Source of the DNA: SHVO01 sp041906145
GTDB lineage: Bacteria > Pseudomonadota > Alphaproteobacteria > Rhodospirillales > Rhodospirillaceae
DNA: 64,000 bases
Reading direction: 5' to 3'
NCBI GenBank assembly: GCA_041906145.1
Contig: JAYRJU010000002.1
Span: 186,001 to 250,000, forward strand
Part shown: positions 33,698-42,434 of the stretch, in pieces
How positions within the stretch are numbered: position 1 is the first letter of the stretch
Layout of the letters: each line of letters starts with the position of its first letter
Notes under the pieces: generated by a model
The model's input: only the letters and a program-made list of their open reading frames with translations
What the model was told of the DNA's origin: nothing
Databases searched by the model: none
Translations under genes and position numbers: made by a program

Positions 33698-35296
33698 CTA
33701 GCGGAGCGTGAAGGCTTCCGTGGTCGCGATCAGGCTGATCAGGCGGCGGTAATTGTTCTCAATGGTCGCGGCGGAGCGGCGCGCCTGGATGGCGGTCGGA
33801 GCCCCGTTCGCGCCGGCCTGATCGCCGATCAGGACGTTCATGTTCTCGTTCGACAGTCGGTCGCCAATCATCCGCTGCACCCAGTATTCCACCGTTGCGG
33901 TTGGGGATGTCGCAGCGGCGAGGGGTGTTTGCGCCGTTAAACTCGTTTGTACTTCGCGCCAATTCGGAACCTGGAACAAAAGATTCCATGTCGCCTGATT
34001 GGCGCCGGTCGCGAGCCAGTAGGAATTGACATCTGGGCGGCCGTCCGGCGCAGGCCAGGCAAACAAACCGTCCGTCAAGCGATCGAGAGCCGTTGTCGCC
34101 GTGGTGCCGGCCGTAAGAATGGAATCGGTCGTGCGCAGCAGCGCGATGATTCTTTCGTAAGGGCGCCGGACCTTGGCGACCGGGTGGGCGTAGATATCAT
34201 CCCCGTGCATGACAATAGCGCGCAGCACCTGGGCAATCTGGTCTGGAGCATTCTGATAGGTCCGGAAGGCCGCCACCGCGCGGTCGTAAGCGGCGAGAGG
34301 TATGCTGTCGCCGAAAATACGTCGGATGAGACGGCCGCAAACATAGCGTGCGGTGGCCGGGTGCGTCGCGATCGTGTCGAGCATCGCGCGGCCCTGGGCC
34401 ATGTCGCCGACCAGGTTGGCGAGATTGCGACCCAGTACGGTTGTCGCGCGCGTGTTGTGTTGGGTTGGGTTGTAGATGAACTCGCCGGTGTTCGGCAGTG
34501 GCTGATTGCCGGTCGTGCGTTGACCCGTCTGCAGCGTCCAGCCGGATAGCGCGCGCGATCCCTGAATGACATCCTGGTCGGTAAAGCCCGCCGGCGTGCC
34601 GTCGGGAAGCCGCGGCGCCGGGGTCACGTCGCCTACGCCGTAGTAGGCTTCGCCGCCCAGCGTGTGCAGTTCCATGATCTCGCGCGCATAGTTTTCGTTC
34701 GGTGTCGTCGACGTGCTGAGATAGTTGTCGAGGTATATGAGCATCGAGCCGGCGGTCGCGGTGGCTTCCAGTAGCGTGCGGAAGTTGCCGAACACATTGG
34801 GGCGGATCGCGACGCGGTCGAACACGGGCAGCAGGACCGTAGCCGGCTCCGCCTCGTTCTTGCTGATATTGAAATGGTTATGCCAGAAGTCGACCATGAA
34901 TTCGCGCAGCTGATAGCGGCTGTGCGTATTGCGCATCCACGTCGCTGACAGAAGTTCTTGGCGCACACGCGTACGTTCTGTCCCCGAAATCGCCTGACTG
35001 CTGGCGTTGCGGTTGATGTTCCAAAGATCGGGTACCGGCAGATTGAGATAGTTGAACGGACGCATTTCATCGACGGCCGGCCAGCTTCCGCGCGTTGAGG
35101 CCGGGTCCGAGGCGGCGTAGGTGATACGCATCGTTTGTGCCGCGAGGTGCGTGGCCATATCGAAATCGTCGCCCGGAGGCGGAGTCAGCTGATCTTCGAG
35201 CCAGGACTGCAAGCCCGTGAAACTCACGTTTCTTTCCTCGAGGTCGCGGGCCCCGAAAGTGAGTCGATTCAGCGCGATGCGGTTTTGCGTTGGCAT
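33698..35296 (-). CDS. DUF1800 family protein
   Basis: 532 residues. DUF1800 signature: N-terminal RIALNRLTFGARDLEE, then a long helical domain (WHNHFNISKNEAEPATVL, NYAREIMELHTLGGEAYYGVGDVT, RALSGWTLQTGQRT, RFIF-type ends, YVCGRLIRRIFGD). No signal peptide is obvious. Many bacteria encode DUF1800 next to DUF1501, as here, where the DUF1501 gene ends 15 bases upstream; the pair is thought to be linked to extracellular or cell-surface processes but its function is not established. Confidence 0.87.
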   Translation of the reverse strand: MPTQNRIALNRLTFGARDLEERNVSFTGLQSWLEDQLTPPPGDDFDMATHLAAQTMRITYAASDPASTRGSWPAVDEMRPFNYLNLPVPDLWNINRNASSQAISGTERTRVRQELLSATWMRNTHSRYQLREFMVDFWHNHFNISKNEAEPATVLLPVFDRVAIRPNVFGNFRTLLEATATAGSMLIYLDNYLSTSTTPNENYAREIMELHTLGGEAYYGVGDVTPAPRLPDGTPAGFTDQDVIQGSRALSGWTLQTGQRTTGNQPLPNTGEFIYNPTQHNTRATTVLGRNLANLVGDMAQGRAMLDTIATHPATARYVCGRLIRRIFGDSIPLAAYDRAVAAFRTYQNAPDQIAQVLRAIVMHGDDIYAHPVAKVRRPYERIIALLRTTDSILTAGTTATTALDRLTDGLFAWPAPDGRPDVNSYWLATGANQATWNLLFQVPNWREVQTSLTAQTPLAAATSPTATVEYWVQRMIGDRLSNENMNVLIGDQAGANGAPTAIQARRSAATIENNYRRLISLIATTEAFTLR

Positions 35297-35311
35297 TCTG
35301 CCCTCTAATGA

Positions 35312-36526
35312 CTAGCCGAAGATGCCCAGCGGCGCGTATTTCAGCGTCGGGAACACCGATTCAAGTTTGGCTTCGGCATGGCGCTTCACGAGAATTTCCG
35401 CCAGGACTTGGCGGTAATCGGTCGTGACCGCGAGATCGCCGGAGTTCAGCGCTGCGGGGGCGAGGCCGGGCCAGCTCCCGTAGATTTTTCCACCCTTTAC
35501 ATTGCCGCTGAGGATCAGCATGCCGGAGGCCGAGCCGTGATCGGTGCCCTGGTTGGCGTTTTCCTGGAAGCGGCGGCCGAACTCGGTCATCGTGACGAGG
35601 GTGATGCGATCTTGGTAATTCGCCATATCCGTCCAGAAGGCCGACAGTGCGCGCGAAAATTCGGTGGTGCGGGTCGCGAATTCACTGACCAAGTTGTTGT
35701 GCATATCCCAGCCGCCGTAATCGACCGTTACGACATCGAGGCCGACATTCATGCGGATCAGACGGCCCACGGCGCGCAGTGATGCCGAGAAGCTGCCGCC
35801 GGTATAGCCGGCGGTCCCCGAGGGATCTTGGAATCCTGTAAGCCCGGCTTGTACGTCCTGGATCGTCGTCAACGTCTGAAGCGCGGAATCCTTGTAAGGG
35901 GTTCTCGCGCCGCTGCCGTTGAGAAGGCGCATGACGTTGGAATTGGCGGTGCCGCCGGACACATTGAAAGACGATGGATCGGCGATCGCAACGGCGGCGG
36001 ATTGGCTCAGGAGCGATGTGGGCGTCGTTGAACCCTGGGCGATTACGGCAAGATCGTTGGAAACGCCGATCGACGCGGTGTGGCGCGCGAGCCATCCGGA
36101 ATTCAGGGCGGGATCGGCATCCGCGGTACCCTTTTCCATGTTGGCCTGGCAGGTGAAGTGGCTGCGGTCCACGGTGTGCAGCCCGGTTGCATGCACGAAC
36201 GCGAGCTTGCCGCTGTCGTAGAGGGGCTTCAGTTCAGGCGCGCTCGCGCTCAGATAGAAGTCCGTGCCGTCCAGCGTGCCGACACCGATGCCTGCATTGG
36301 CGCCGGTGAGCTGCACGCGGATGGAGCGGCGCGCGTTTTGATAAAACATGTCGCCTGCGGGCGACAGCATTTGTAGCCAGTCGCAGGCGCCGCGCTGGAA
36401 CACCACGACCAGGACGTCGCGCGCGGGCGCGTCGTCGGCGGCGAAGGAGACGTTCACTCCCGGCGCGATGGCAAGACCCGCCGAAGCGGTCATGCCCGAG
36501 AGAAGGCTGCGTCTGGAAATATTCAT
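35312..36526 (-). CDS. DUF1501 family protein, Tat-exported
   Basis: 404 residues from ATG at 36526, which follows TAGGT; the frame extends upstream but without family similarity. The N-terminus has a twin-arginine signal (MNISRRSLLSGMTASAGLAIAPG), so the folded protein is exported. The domain belongs to DUF1501, in the alkaline-phosphatase/sulfatase superfamily (LVVVFQRGACDWLQMLSP, TGLHTVDRSHFTCQANMEKG, VTVDYGGWDMHNNL, VTMTEFGRRFQENANQGTDHGSASGMLILSG). The GTDHG motif is conserved in the family. It forms an operon with DUF1800. Confidence 0.9.
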   Translation of the reverse strand: MNISRRSLLSGMTASAGLAIAPGVNVSFAADDAPARDVLVVVFQRGACDWLQMLSPAGDMFYQNARRSIRVQLTGANAGIGVGTLDGTDFYLSASAPELKPLYDSGKLAFVHATGLHTVDRSHFTCQANMEKGTADADPALNSGWLARHTASIGVSNDLAVIAQGSTTPTSLLSQSAAVAIADPSSFNVSGGTANSNVMRLLNGSGARTPYKDSALQTLTTIQDVQAGLTGFQDPSGTAGYTGGSFSASLRAVGRLIRMNVGLDVVTVDYGGWDMHNNLVSEFATRTTEFSRALSAFWTDMANYQDRITLVTMTEFGRRFQENANQGTDHGSASGMLILSGNVKGGKIYGSWPGLAPAALNSGDLAVTTDYRQVLAEILVKRHAEAKLESVFPTLKYAPLGIFG

Positions 36527-36533
36527 AACGGAC

Positions 36534-36728
36534 CTATCTGAATGTCTGTTCTGGCATCGCGAACGGCGGTTCCGCCGCGGCGCGGTTTCTGGCGCACGGA
36601 GAATGAGAGTGTCGAGTGCATGAGGGTGTGTGGCTGGCGTGCCCCTCGCCCACAAGACGGGCGGCGCGCGCTCCGAACGTCACGCTATTTAGCGCGGCGC
36701 GGTCGGCCTCTGGTATCGCCGGAAGCAT
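36534..36728 (-). pseudogene. Possible DUF1800 N-terminal remnant
   Basis: A 64-codon frame begins MLPAIPEADRAALNSVTFGAR, which matches the start of the DUF1800 gene at 35296 (IALNRLTFGAR) in 8 of 10 residues in the ALNxxTFGAR core, then loses similarity. The position just upstream of DUF1501 is where a DUF1800 gene often lies. It may be the stump of a lost or duplicated gene, or chance; the match is short. Confidence 0.3.
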
Positions 36729-37041
36729 TCTTGCCCCTCTTGAACGCCTGGCCGGACTGCTCCGGCGCGGCTGCCCCGATTATATCAAAAATTGCACGAG
36801 CATCGGGATATTCGTGCGATCGACGTTAATGAGACCTAAAGCCCCAGGGATCTCGCGCCTACCATCCCAAAATCGTCAACAACTGCTTGGAATCGCAGGA
36901 AAGACGGCTCCCCAGCGTGGCCTTTCCCTTACATCCAAAACGTCTGGAGGCCTGGCCGCGTTGCAACTTTTCTGATTGCGAGTCGCGCGCAAAATCCGAG
37001 GCTTTCGCGTATTCCGCGACCAAGGCCGGATTGCGTGAGGG
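36729..37041. other. Gene-free stretch between the PPK2 and DUF1501 genes
   Basis: Together with the possible remnant at 36534-36728, this makes 515 bases (36527-37041) without a convincing intact gene. Open frames present have no ribosome binding sites or protein-like composition. No terminator, tRNA or repeat is seen. It should contain the promoter of the DUF1501-DUF1800 operon. Confidence 0.5.
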
Positions 37042-38559
37042 CTATTTCTTCCGGCTCGCCAAAGCCTTCTCAAGCGCGGCCGCCACCGTATCCATGACCC
37101 TGATGCGCGCAAACTTTTTGCAGGTGGCCGGAACGAGGTGCCACGGCGCGGCGTCGGTCGACGTGCGCTTCACCATGTCGTTCACCGCCGCGACATAGGC
37201 ATTCCAGTTTTTGCGGTTATGGAAGTCGTCGGCGGTGAGCTTCCACTTCTTGGCGGGATCCTTGTCGCGATCCTTGAAACGCTTGAGCTGTTCGTCCTTG
37301 CCTATATGCAGCCAGAATTTCAGGAGCACGATCCCGGATGCCGTGAGTTCTTCCTCGAACGTATTGATCTCGTCATAGGCCCGCTGCCAGGCGGCTTTTG
37401 GGATCAGATTGTCGACACGTTCCACCAGGACGCGTCCGTACCAGCTCCGGTCGAAGATTGTGATGTGCCCGGCGCGGTCCAGCGCGCGCCAGAAGCGCCA
37501 CAAATAATGGTGTTTCCGTTCTTCGTCGCTGGGCGCGGCGATGGGTACGATCTTGTAGTTGTAGGCGCTGAGCCCATAGGCCAGTCGCCGGATGGCGCCT
37601 CCTTTGCCGGCTGCATCCCAGCCTTCGAATGCGAGAACCGTGGAGATATCCGCCGCACGCGCGGCTCGCTGAGCTTTGTAGAGGCGGCTTTGTTGTGCAT
37701 GGAAGGCTTGCTCGTAGTCCTCATCGCTCATCGCCCGCGTGAGATCGACGGCGGCGAGGATGTCATGCGCGGGCGCTTTGCGCGGCGTTGCGGCCCGTCC
37801 GTTCTTCGGCGCGCGTGCCACGCGTTTCAAGTGCGCCGCGAAACTCTTGCGCAGGATATCGAGGATCTCGAATCGGCGTTGATTGGCGTCTCGTCCGCCG
37901 ACGATATGCCAGGGCGCGCGGTCGGTGTTGGTGCTGGCGATCACATGCGCCGCCGTTTTCACATACACGCTGTAAGGCGGCTGCGGCCGCCAGACGTGGT
38001 CGGCCGGGCGAATCCCGAAGATCGGATCCTCGCCGTCGTCCTCCTGGCACTTGCGGTGATGGCGCTCAGACAGGTGCAGCCAGAACTTGAGGATGAGGGC
38101 GCCGTCGTCGGCCAAGGTCTGCTCGAAAGCCGCGATATGCCGTAGGCGCTCGTCGCCGCGCCCGACCGGCCGCTCGGGGTCGAGGCCCAGGAGCTCGCCG
38201 TACCAGCCTTCCAGGTACAGGCCCATGGCGCCCGCCGCCGGCAGGCTGCGCCAGTAGCGCCAGAAGGGCGGGCGTTCGCTTTCCTCGTCGCTGGGCGCGT
38301 CGAAAGCATGGGCTTCAACCCAGCGCGGGTCCATCCAAGTGTTGATGACGTTGAGGGTGTCGATCACCCCGGCGCCCTTTACCCCGGCTAGGACGATGAT
38401 CACCGGGAACTGGGCCTTGTTACGAATCTTCTGCTGCAGGTCGATCAGACCCAGCCGTAAGTCGTCCTTTAGCTTGCGGAACTCCCCGTCCGACAGGGCT
38501 TTGGCCTTCTCGGCGGACTTGAAGATTTTCGCGGCGGGAGAAGCTTTTGCGGGACTCAC
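37042..38559 (-). CDS. pap: Polyphosphate:AMP phosphotransferase (two-domain PPK2)
   Basis: 505 residues, double PPK2 domains. The N-terminal copy has a degenerate Walker A (AGVKGAGVIDTLN) while the C-terminal copy is canonical (FEGWDAAGKGGAIRRL), with a DRSWYGRVLVERVDN lid region and KFWLHIGKDEQLKRFKDR. This is the layout of class II PPK2, where only the C-terminal domain is catalytic. It makes ADP from AMP with polyphosphate as donor. It is divergent from gap with about 160 bases between. Confidence 0.9.
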   Translation of the reverse strand: MSPAKASPAAKIFKSAEKAKALSDGEFRKLKDDLRLGLIDLQQKIRNKAQFPVIIVLAGVKGAGVIDTLNVINTWMDPRWVEAHAFDAPSDEESERPPFWRYWRSLPAAGAMGLYLEGWYGELLGLDPERPVGRGDERLRHIAAFEQTLADDGALILKFWLHLSERHHRKCQEDDGEDPIFGIRPADHVWRPQPPYSVYVKTAAHVIASTNTDRAPWHIVGGRDANQRRFEILDILRKSFAAHLKRVARAPKNGRAATPRKAPAHDILAAVDLTRAMSDEDYEQAFHAQQSRLYKAQRAARAADISTVLAFEGWDAAGKGGAIRRLAYGLSAYNYKIVPIAAPSDEERKHHYLWRFWRALDRAGHITIFDRSWYGRVLVERVDNLIPKAAWQRAYDEINTFEEELTASGIVLLKFWLHIGKDEQLKRFKDRDKDPAKKWKLTADDFHNRKNWNAYVAAVNDMVKRTSTDAAPWHLVPATCKKFARIRVMDTVAAALEKALASRKK

Positions 38560-38721
38560 GCGTACCTCTTGGAAAGCAATGGCAGATATGCGCCGAGCCC
38601 GCTTGGATTCCGGGGAAGACTATTGTATTTCCGGCTCCATCCCGGCGCGGGATGCCGCAGGGCCGTTCCGGCCCGCTCATGAGCCGCATCCCCACTCATA
38701 TATAAGGAGCTGAAGCACCCC

Positions 38722-39744
38722 ATGGCAGTTCGTGTCGCACTCAATGGCTTCGGCCGCATCGGCCGTATGGTTTTCCGCGCGATGGTCGAGGCGAAGCGCT
38801 CCGACGTCGAGTTCGTGGCGATCAACGACCTCGGGCCTGCGGAATCCAACGCCCATCTCCTGCGTTTTGACTCCGTGCACGGGCCGTTGCCCGCCGAAGT
38901 CAGTGTCGAAGGCGACGATATGGTCGTCAACGGCAAGCGCATCAAGGTGCTTAAAGAACGCGATCCGGCCAAGCTGCCTTGGAAGGACCTCGGCATCGAT
39001 ATCGTAGCGGAATGCACGGGCATTTTCTCCGATAAGGAGAAAGCGCAAATCCATCTCGGCGCTGGAGCGAAGAAGGTCCTGGTGTCGGCTCCGTCCGCGG
39101 GCGCCGATCTGACTGTGGTTTACGGCGTTAATCACGACAAGCTCAAAAAAGAGCACAACGTGGTGAGCAATGCGTCGTGCACCACGAACTGCCTCGCGCC
39201 TGTCGCCTACGTGCTCGATGAGCTGTACGGCTTGCAGCAGGGTTTCATGACGACGATCCACGCTTACACCGGCGACCAGTCGACCGTGGACACGCTGCAC
39301 AAGGACCTGCGCCGCGCCCGCGCGGCCGCCCTCAGCATGATCCCGACCTCCACCGGCGCCGCCAAGGCGGTCGGTGAAGTGCTGCCGAACCTGAAGGGCA
39401 AGCTGGACGGCACCTCGATCCGCGTGCCGACTCCCAACGTCTCGGCGGTCGATCTCAAGTGCGTGCTGGGCAAGGCGGTCACGGAAGCCGAGATCAATCA
39501 GGCCATGAGCGACGCGGCTGCCGGTAAGACATTCAACGGCAATCTCAAGAACGTCCTGGCCGTGAATTCACTGCCGCTCGTCTCGATCGACTTCAATCAC
39601 AATCCGTCTTCGTCGACCTTCGATCTCACGCAGACGAAAGTGATGCCGGGCAACTTCGTGCGTATCCTGTCGTGGTACGACAACGAGTGGGGTTTCTCCA
39701 ACCGCATGCTCGACACCCTCGTTGCCATGGGCAAGTTGCTCTAA
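38722..39744 (+). CDS. gap: Glyceraldehyde-3-phosphate dehydrogenase, type I
   Basis: 340 residues from ATG at 38722 with AAGGAGCTGAAG upstream. NAD-binding GFGRIGRMVFR, the catalytic Cys in SNASCTTNCLAP (about residue 153), HAYTGDQSTVD, and the C-terminal WYDNEWGFSNRMLDT. It converts glyceraldehyde-3-phosphate to 1,3-bisphosphoglycerate. pgk follows on the same strand after about 100 bases. The first Asp/Pro pattern in the NAD domain was not used to decide NAD versus NADP preference. Confidence 0.96.
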   Translation: MAVRVALNGFGRIGRMVFRAMVEAKRSDVEFVAINDLGPAESNAHLLRFDSVHGPLPAEVSVEGDDMVVNGKRIKVLKERDPAKLPWKDLGIDIVAECTGIFSDKEKAQIHLGAGAKKVLVSAPSAGADLTVVYGVNHDKLKKEHNVVSNASCTTNCLAPVAYVLDELYGLQQGFMTTIHAYTGDQSTVDTLHKDLRRARAAALSMIPTSTGAAKAVGEVLPNLKGKLDGTSIRVPTPNVSAVDLKCVLGKAVTEAEINQAMSDAAAGKTFNGNLKNVLAVNSLPLVSIDFNHNPSSSTFDLTQTKVMPGNFVRILSWYDNEWGFSNRMLDTLVAMGKLL

Positions 39745-39756
39745 GCGCACTTCTCT

Positions 39757-39817
39757 CCCCCGTTCTCCCTACCCCTCCCCGTTGTGGGGAGGGGCCTGGG
39801 GTGGGGGATTTTTTTTT
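39757..39817 (+). terminator. Hairpin with T-run between gap and pgk
   Basis: CCCCTCCCC (39772-39780) pairs with GGGGAGGGG (39786-39794), flanked by further C-rich and G-rich arms, and is followed by nine Ts (39809-39817). This looks like an intrinsic terminator or attenuator. The C/G palindromic core also resembles dispersed intergenic repeats seen in alphaproteobacteria. Confidence 0.7.
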
Positions 39818-39843
39818 GTTTCCCTCCCACTTCGCGAGCTTCC

Positions 39844-41037
39844 ATGGCCTCCTTCAAGACTCTCGACCAGGTAAATGTTGAGGGCAAACGCGTCCTCGTG
39901 CGCGCCGACCTGAATGTCCCGATGAAAGAGGGGCGGGTCACTGACGCCACCCGCATCGAGCGTCTCGCGCCTACCCTCAAGGACCTCATCGCCAAGAAGG
40001 CAAAGGTTGTCGTGCTTTCGCACTTCGACCGTCCGAAGGGCAAGCGCGTGCCGGAGATGTCCCTGAAGCCCATCGCGCCCGTGCTGGCGAAGGTCATCGG
40101 CGCCAATGTCGCCTTCGCCGACGATTGCATTGGCGCGGAAGCGAAGAAGGTCGTCGACGCACTGGCGCCCGGTGAAGTCGCCTTGCTCGAGAACTTGCGC
40201 TACCACAACGGCGAAGAGGCTAACGATCAAGCCTTTATCAAGGACCTTGCGGCCCTTGGCGACGTCTACGTGAACGACGCGTTTTCGGCGGCGCACCGCG
40301 CGCACGCCTCCACCGAAGGCCTTGCTCATGTGCGGCCCGCTTATGCCGGCCGCCAAATGCAGGCCGAATTGGAAGCGCTTGCCAGCGCGCTCGACAACCC
40401 GAAGAAGCCGGTGATGGCTATTGTTGGCGGCTCCAAGATCTCCACCAAACTCGACGTGCTCAACAATCTCGTCGAACGCGTCCAGCTGCTCGTGATCGGT
40501 GGCGGCATGGCCAACACCTTCCTCAATGCCCAAGGTATCGACGTCGGCAAGTCGTTGTGTGAACGCGACTTGGCCGACACCGCGCGCGGTATTCTGGAAA
40601 AAGCCAAGAAGGCTGGCTGCGAGGTCGTTCTGCCGACCGACGCTGTCGTGGCGGAAGGGCTCAAGGAGGGTGTCGCGACGTCCGTGGTCGACATCAAGGC
40701 CGTCCCCGCTGATAAGATGATCCTCGATGTTGGCCCCGCCAGCGTGCGCACGCTGGATAGCAAGCTCGGCGGCTGCAAGACCCTGCTCTGGAACGGCCCG
40801 CTCGGCGCGTTCGAAATCAAACCATTCGACGTCGGCACGAACGCGATCGCCAAAGCGGTTGCCGCGCTTACGGAAAAAGGCGCGTTGATCTCCGTGGCTG
40901 GCGGCGGCGATACCGTCGCGGCGCTCAACGCCGCCGGCGTTTCGGAAAAGCTGTCCTATATCTCGACGGCGGGCGGAGCTTTCCTCGAGTGGATGGAAGG
41001 CAAGGAACTGCCCGGCGTGAAAGCCTTACAAGGATAA
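39844..41037 (+). CDS. pgk: Phosphoglycerate kinase
   Basis: 397 residues from ATG at 39844; the open frame extends upstream through the hairpin but the family starts here (MASFKTLDQVNVEGKRVLVRADLNVP). Signature segments: RADLNVPM, SHFDRPKGKRVPEMSL, ENLRYHNGEEAND, FAAAHRAHAST-type, GGSKISTKLDVL, GGGMANTFL and the C-terminal GGGDTVAALNAAG. It makes ATP and 3-phosphoglycerate. It follows gap, separated by a hairpin, and precedes the GDT1-type gene by 4 bases. Confidence 0.96.
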   Translation: MASFKTLDQVNVEGKRVLVRADLNVPMKEGRVTDATRIERLAPTLKDLIAKKAKVVVLSHFDRPKGKRVPEMSLKPIAPVLAKVIGANVAFADDCIGAEAKKVVDALAPGEVALLENLRYHNGEEANDQAFIKDLAALGDVYVNDAFSAAHRAHASTEGLAHVRPAYAGRQMQAELEALASALDNPKKPVMAIVGGSKISTKLDVLNNLVERVQLLVIGGGMANTFLNAQGIDVGKSLCERDLADTARGILEKAKKAGCEVVLPTDAVVAEGLKEGVATSVVDIKAVPADKMILDVGPASVRTLDSKLGGCKTLLWNGPLGAFEIKPFDVGTNAIAKAVAALTEKGALISVAGGGDTVAALNAAGVSEKLSYISTAGGAFLEWMEGKELPGVKALQG

Positions 41038-41041
41038 GCCC

Positions 41042-41317
41042 ATGAGCCAGCTGTTAGCGATCTTCGCGACGGTCTTCTTCGCCGAACTTGGCGATAAGAC
41101 CCAGCTGGCCACTGTCCTCTTTGCCGCCGACAAGGAACAGTCCCGCTGGCTGATCTTCTTCGCCGCGGCCTCCGCGCTCGTGCTGTCCACGGCCATCGCG
41201 GTCGTGCTGGGCACCTTGGCCGAGAAATATCTGACAGCCATTCCGCTGAAACTCATCGCCGGCATCGGCTTTGTCGTGATCGGCGCTTGGACGATCTACG
41301 GCCACTACAATCCCTGA
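41042..41317 (+). CDS. TMEM165/GDT1 family membrane protein (single repeat)
   Basis: 91 residues, about three membrane helices. The diagnostic ExGDKT motif is in FFAELGDKTQLATVLFAA (about 15-20). Bacterial members often have two such repeats; this one carries a single repeat, so it likely works as a homodimer. The family exports divalent cations, often Mn(II). It starts 4 bases after pgk and its end overlaps the convergent LysE gene by 13 bases. Confidence 0.87.
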   Translation: MSQLLAIFATVFFAELGDKTQLATVLFAADKEQSRWLIFFAAASALVLSTAIAVVLGTLAEKYLTAIPLKLIAGIGFVVIGAWTIYGHYNP

Positions 41318-41931
41318 ACCAGTTTTAGTCCGATCCAGAGCGCGAATGCCGCGATGATCAGGGCGGATGCGCGGTTGATCCACACCAGCGTTTCGTCGGT
41401 CAGACGCATACGTACCGCGCTCACCACGCGCGACAGCACAACCCACCACGCAAAGGAACCGGCGAAGGTTCCAACCGTCAACGCGGCGGAATATTCGTAG
41501 CCGCCCGCCAGACCTACGCCCGCGCCGACGAACAGCGCGAGAAAGGTGAGGATCGTCATCGGGTTCGCAAGGGTCAGTATATACATATGCACCGTTGTCG
41601 CGGCGGCCGTGCCCGGCGCAGGGAACATATATTTAGGCGTCGCGGCCTCGCGCCAAATCCGCCAGGCAAGCCACAGCATCGCCACGAGACCCGCGACGCG
41701 TAACGGCGTCTGCACATTGACCAGGAATACGGTGATGGTGGTGAGGCCGAAAGCCGCAACGGCGGCATAGGTTGCATCGGCCAAGGCAACGCCGGCACCC
41801 GCCGCCAGCCCGCCCGCAAAGCCGCGCGTCAGGCTCTGCTGAATGCACAGGAGGCTGATAGGGCCCACGGGCATCGCGATGGCGAGCCCCAGCCCAAAGC
41901 CGGTCGCGAATGTGATCCAGAGAAGAGTCAT
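41305..41931 (-). CDS. LysE/RhtB family translocator
   Basis: 208 residues with six predicted helices, including the conserved GLAIAMPVGPISLLCIQQSLTRG start and NPMTILTFLALF. The family exports amino acids or related small molecules; the substrate is unknown. It is convergent with the GDT1-type gene, sharing 13 bases of coding sequence. Confidence 0.9.
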   Translation of the reverse strand: MTLLWITFATGFGLGLAIAMPVGPISLLCIQQSLTRGFAGGLAAGAGVALADATYAAVAAFGLTTITVFLVNVQTPLRVAGLVAMLWLAWRIWREAATPKYMFPAPGTAAATTVHMYILTLANPMTILTFLALFVGAGVGLAGGYEYSAALTVGTFAGSFAWWVVLSRVVSAVRMRLTDETLVWINRASALIIAAFALWIGLKLVQGL

Positions 41932-41948
41932 GTGTTAGATTGGCCGGG

Positions 41949-42269
41949 ATGAAGTCCGCCCTAATTTACATCGCGGCCGCCACCGCCGAAATCGCCGGAT
42001 GCTTCGCCTTCTGGGCCTGGCTGCGGCTCAATGCGTCGGTCTTATGGGTCTTGCCTGGGGTCGCCAGCCTCTGCCTGTTCGCTTGGCTGCTGACGCTGGT
42101 GGAAAGCGGCTTCGCGGGCCGCGCCTACGCGGCCTACGGCGGCATCTACATCGCCGCCTCGCTGGTGTGGATGTGGCTGGTGGAGAAATCGCCGCCGGAC
42201 AGGTGGGACCTCGCGGGGGCCGGCGTTTGCCTGGTCGGCGCGGCGATGATTATTTACGCACCGCGCTAA
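41949..42269 (+). CDS. YnfA/UPF0060 small multidrug-resistance-like membrane protein
   Basis: 106 residues from ATG at 41949, four helices (MKSALIYIAAATAEIAGCFAFWAWL, LPGVASLCLFAWLLTL, AYAAYGGIYIAASLVWMWLVE, AGAGVCLVGAAMIIY). The AEIAGCFAFWAWLR and RAYAAYGGIYI segments are YnfA hallmarks. The family is related to small multidrug resistance transporters. It is divergent from the LysE gene. Confidence 0.9.
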   Translation: MKSALIYIAAATAEIAGCFAFWAWLRLNASVLWVLPGVASLCLFAWLLTLVESGFAGRAYAAYGGIYIAASLVWMWLVEKSPPDRWDLAGAGVCLVGAAMIIYAPR

Positions 42270-42281
42270 CTACGACTCTCC

Positions 42282-42415
42282 TGTCATCTCCCGGCCGGCG
42301 GGCGAACGCCCGCATCTTCTTATTCGCGCGCTTCGCGCGACCGGGCGATCCGCGGATCATGCAACCGAGATGAATTTGCCGAGCGATGGATTGCCCGCTT
42401 TCGCGGGCAATGACA
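42282..42415. repeat. Multi-palindrome intergenic repeat unit after ynfA
   Basis: 134 bases bounded by TGTCAT (42282) and ATGACA (42410), in inverted orientation. Inside are three palindromes: GCGGGCG/CGCCCGC (42298-42313), TCGCGCG/CGCGCGA (42324-42340) and ATTGCCCGC/GCGGGCAAT (42390-42411, loop TTTC). The combination is typical of a mobile or dispersed repeat (REP cluster) rather than a single terminator. It lies between convergent ynfA and accA. Confidence 0.65.
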
Positions 42416-42434
42416 ACGGATGCTCGAGACCGGA

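Noticed and set aside
36616..36975. 119-residue plus-strand open frame in the gap before the PPK2 gene
   Set aside because: No ribosome binding site, no domain, and a composition unlike real genes here.
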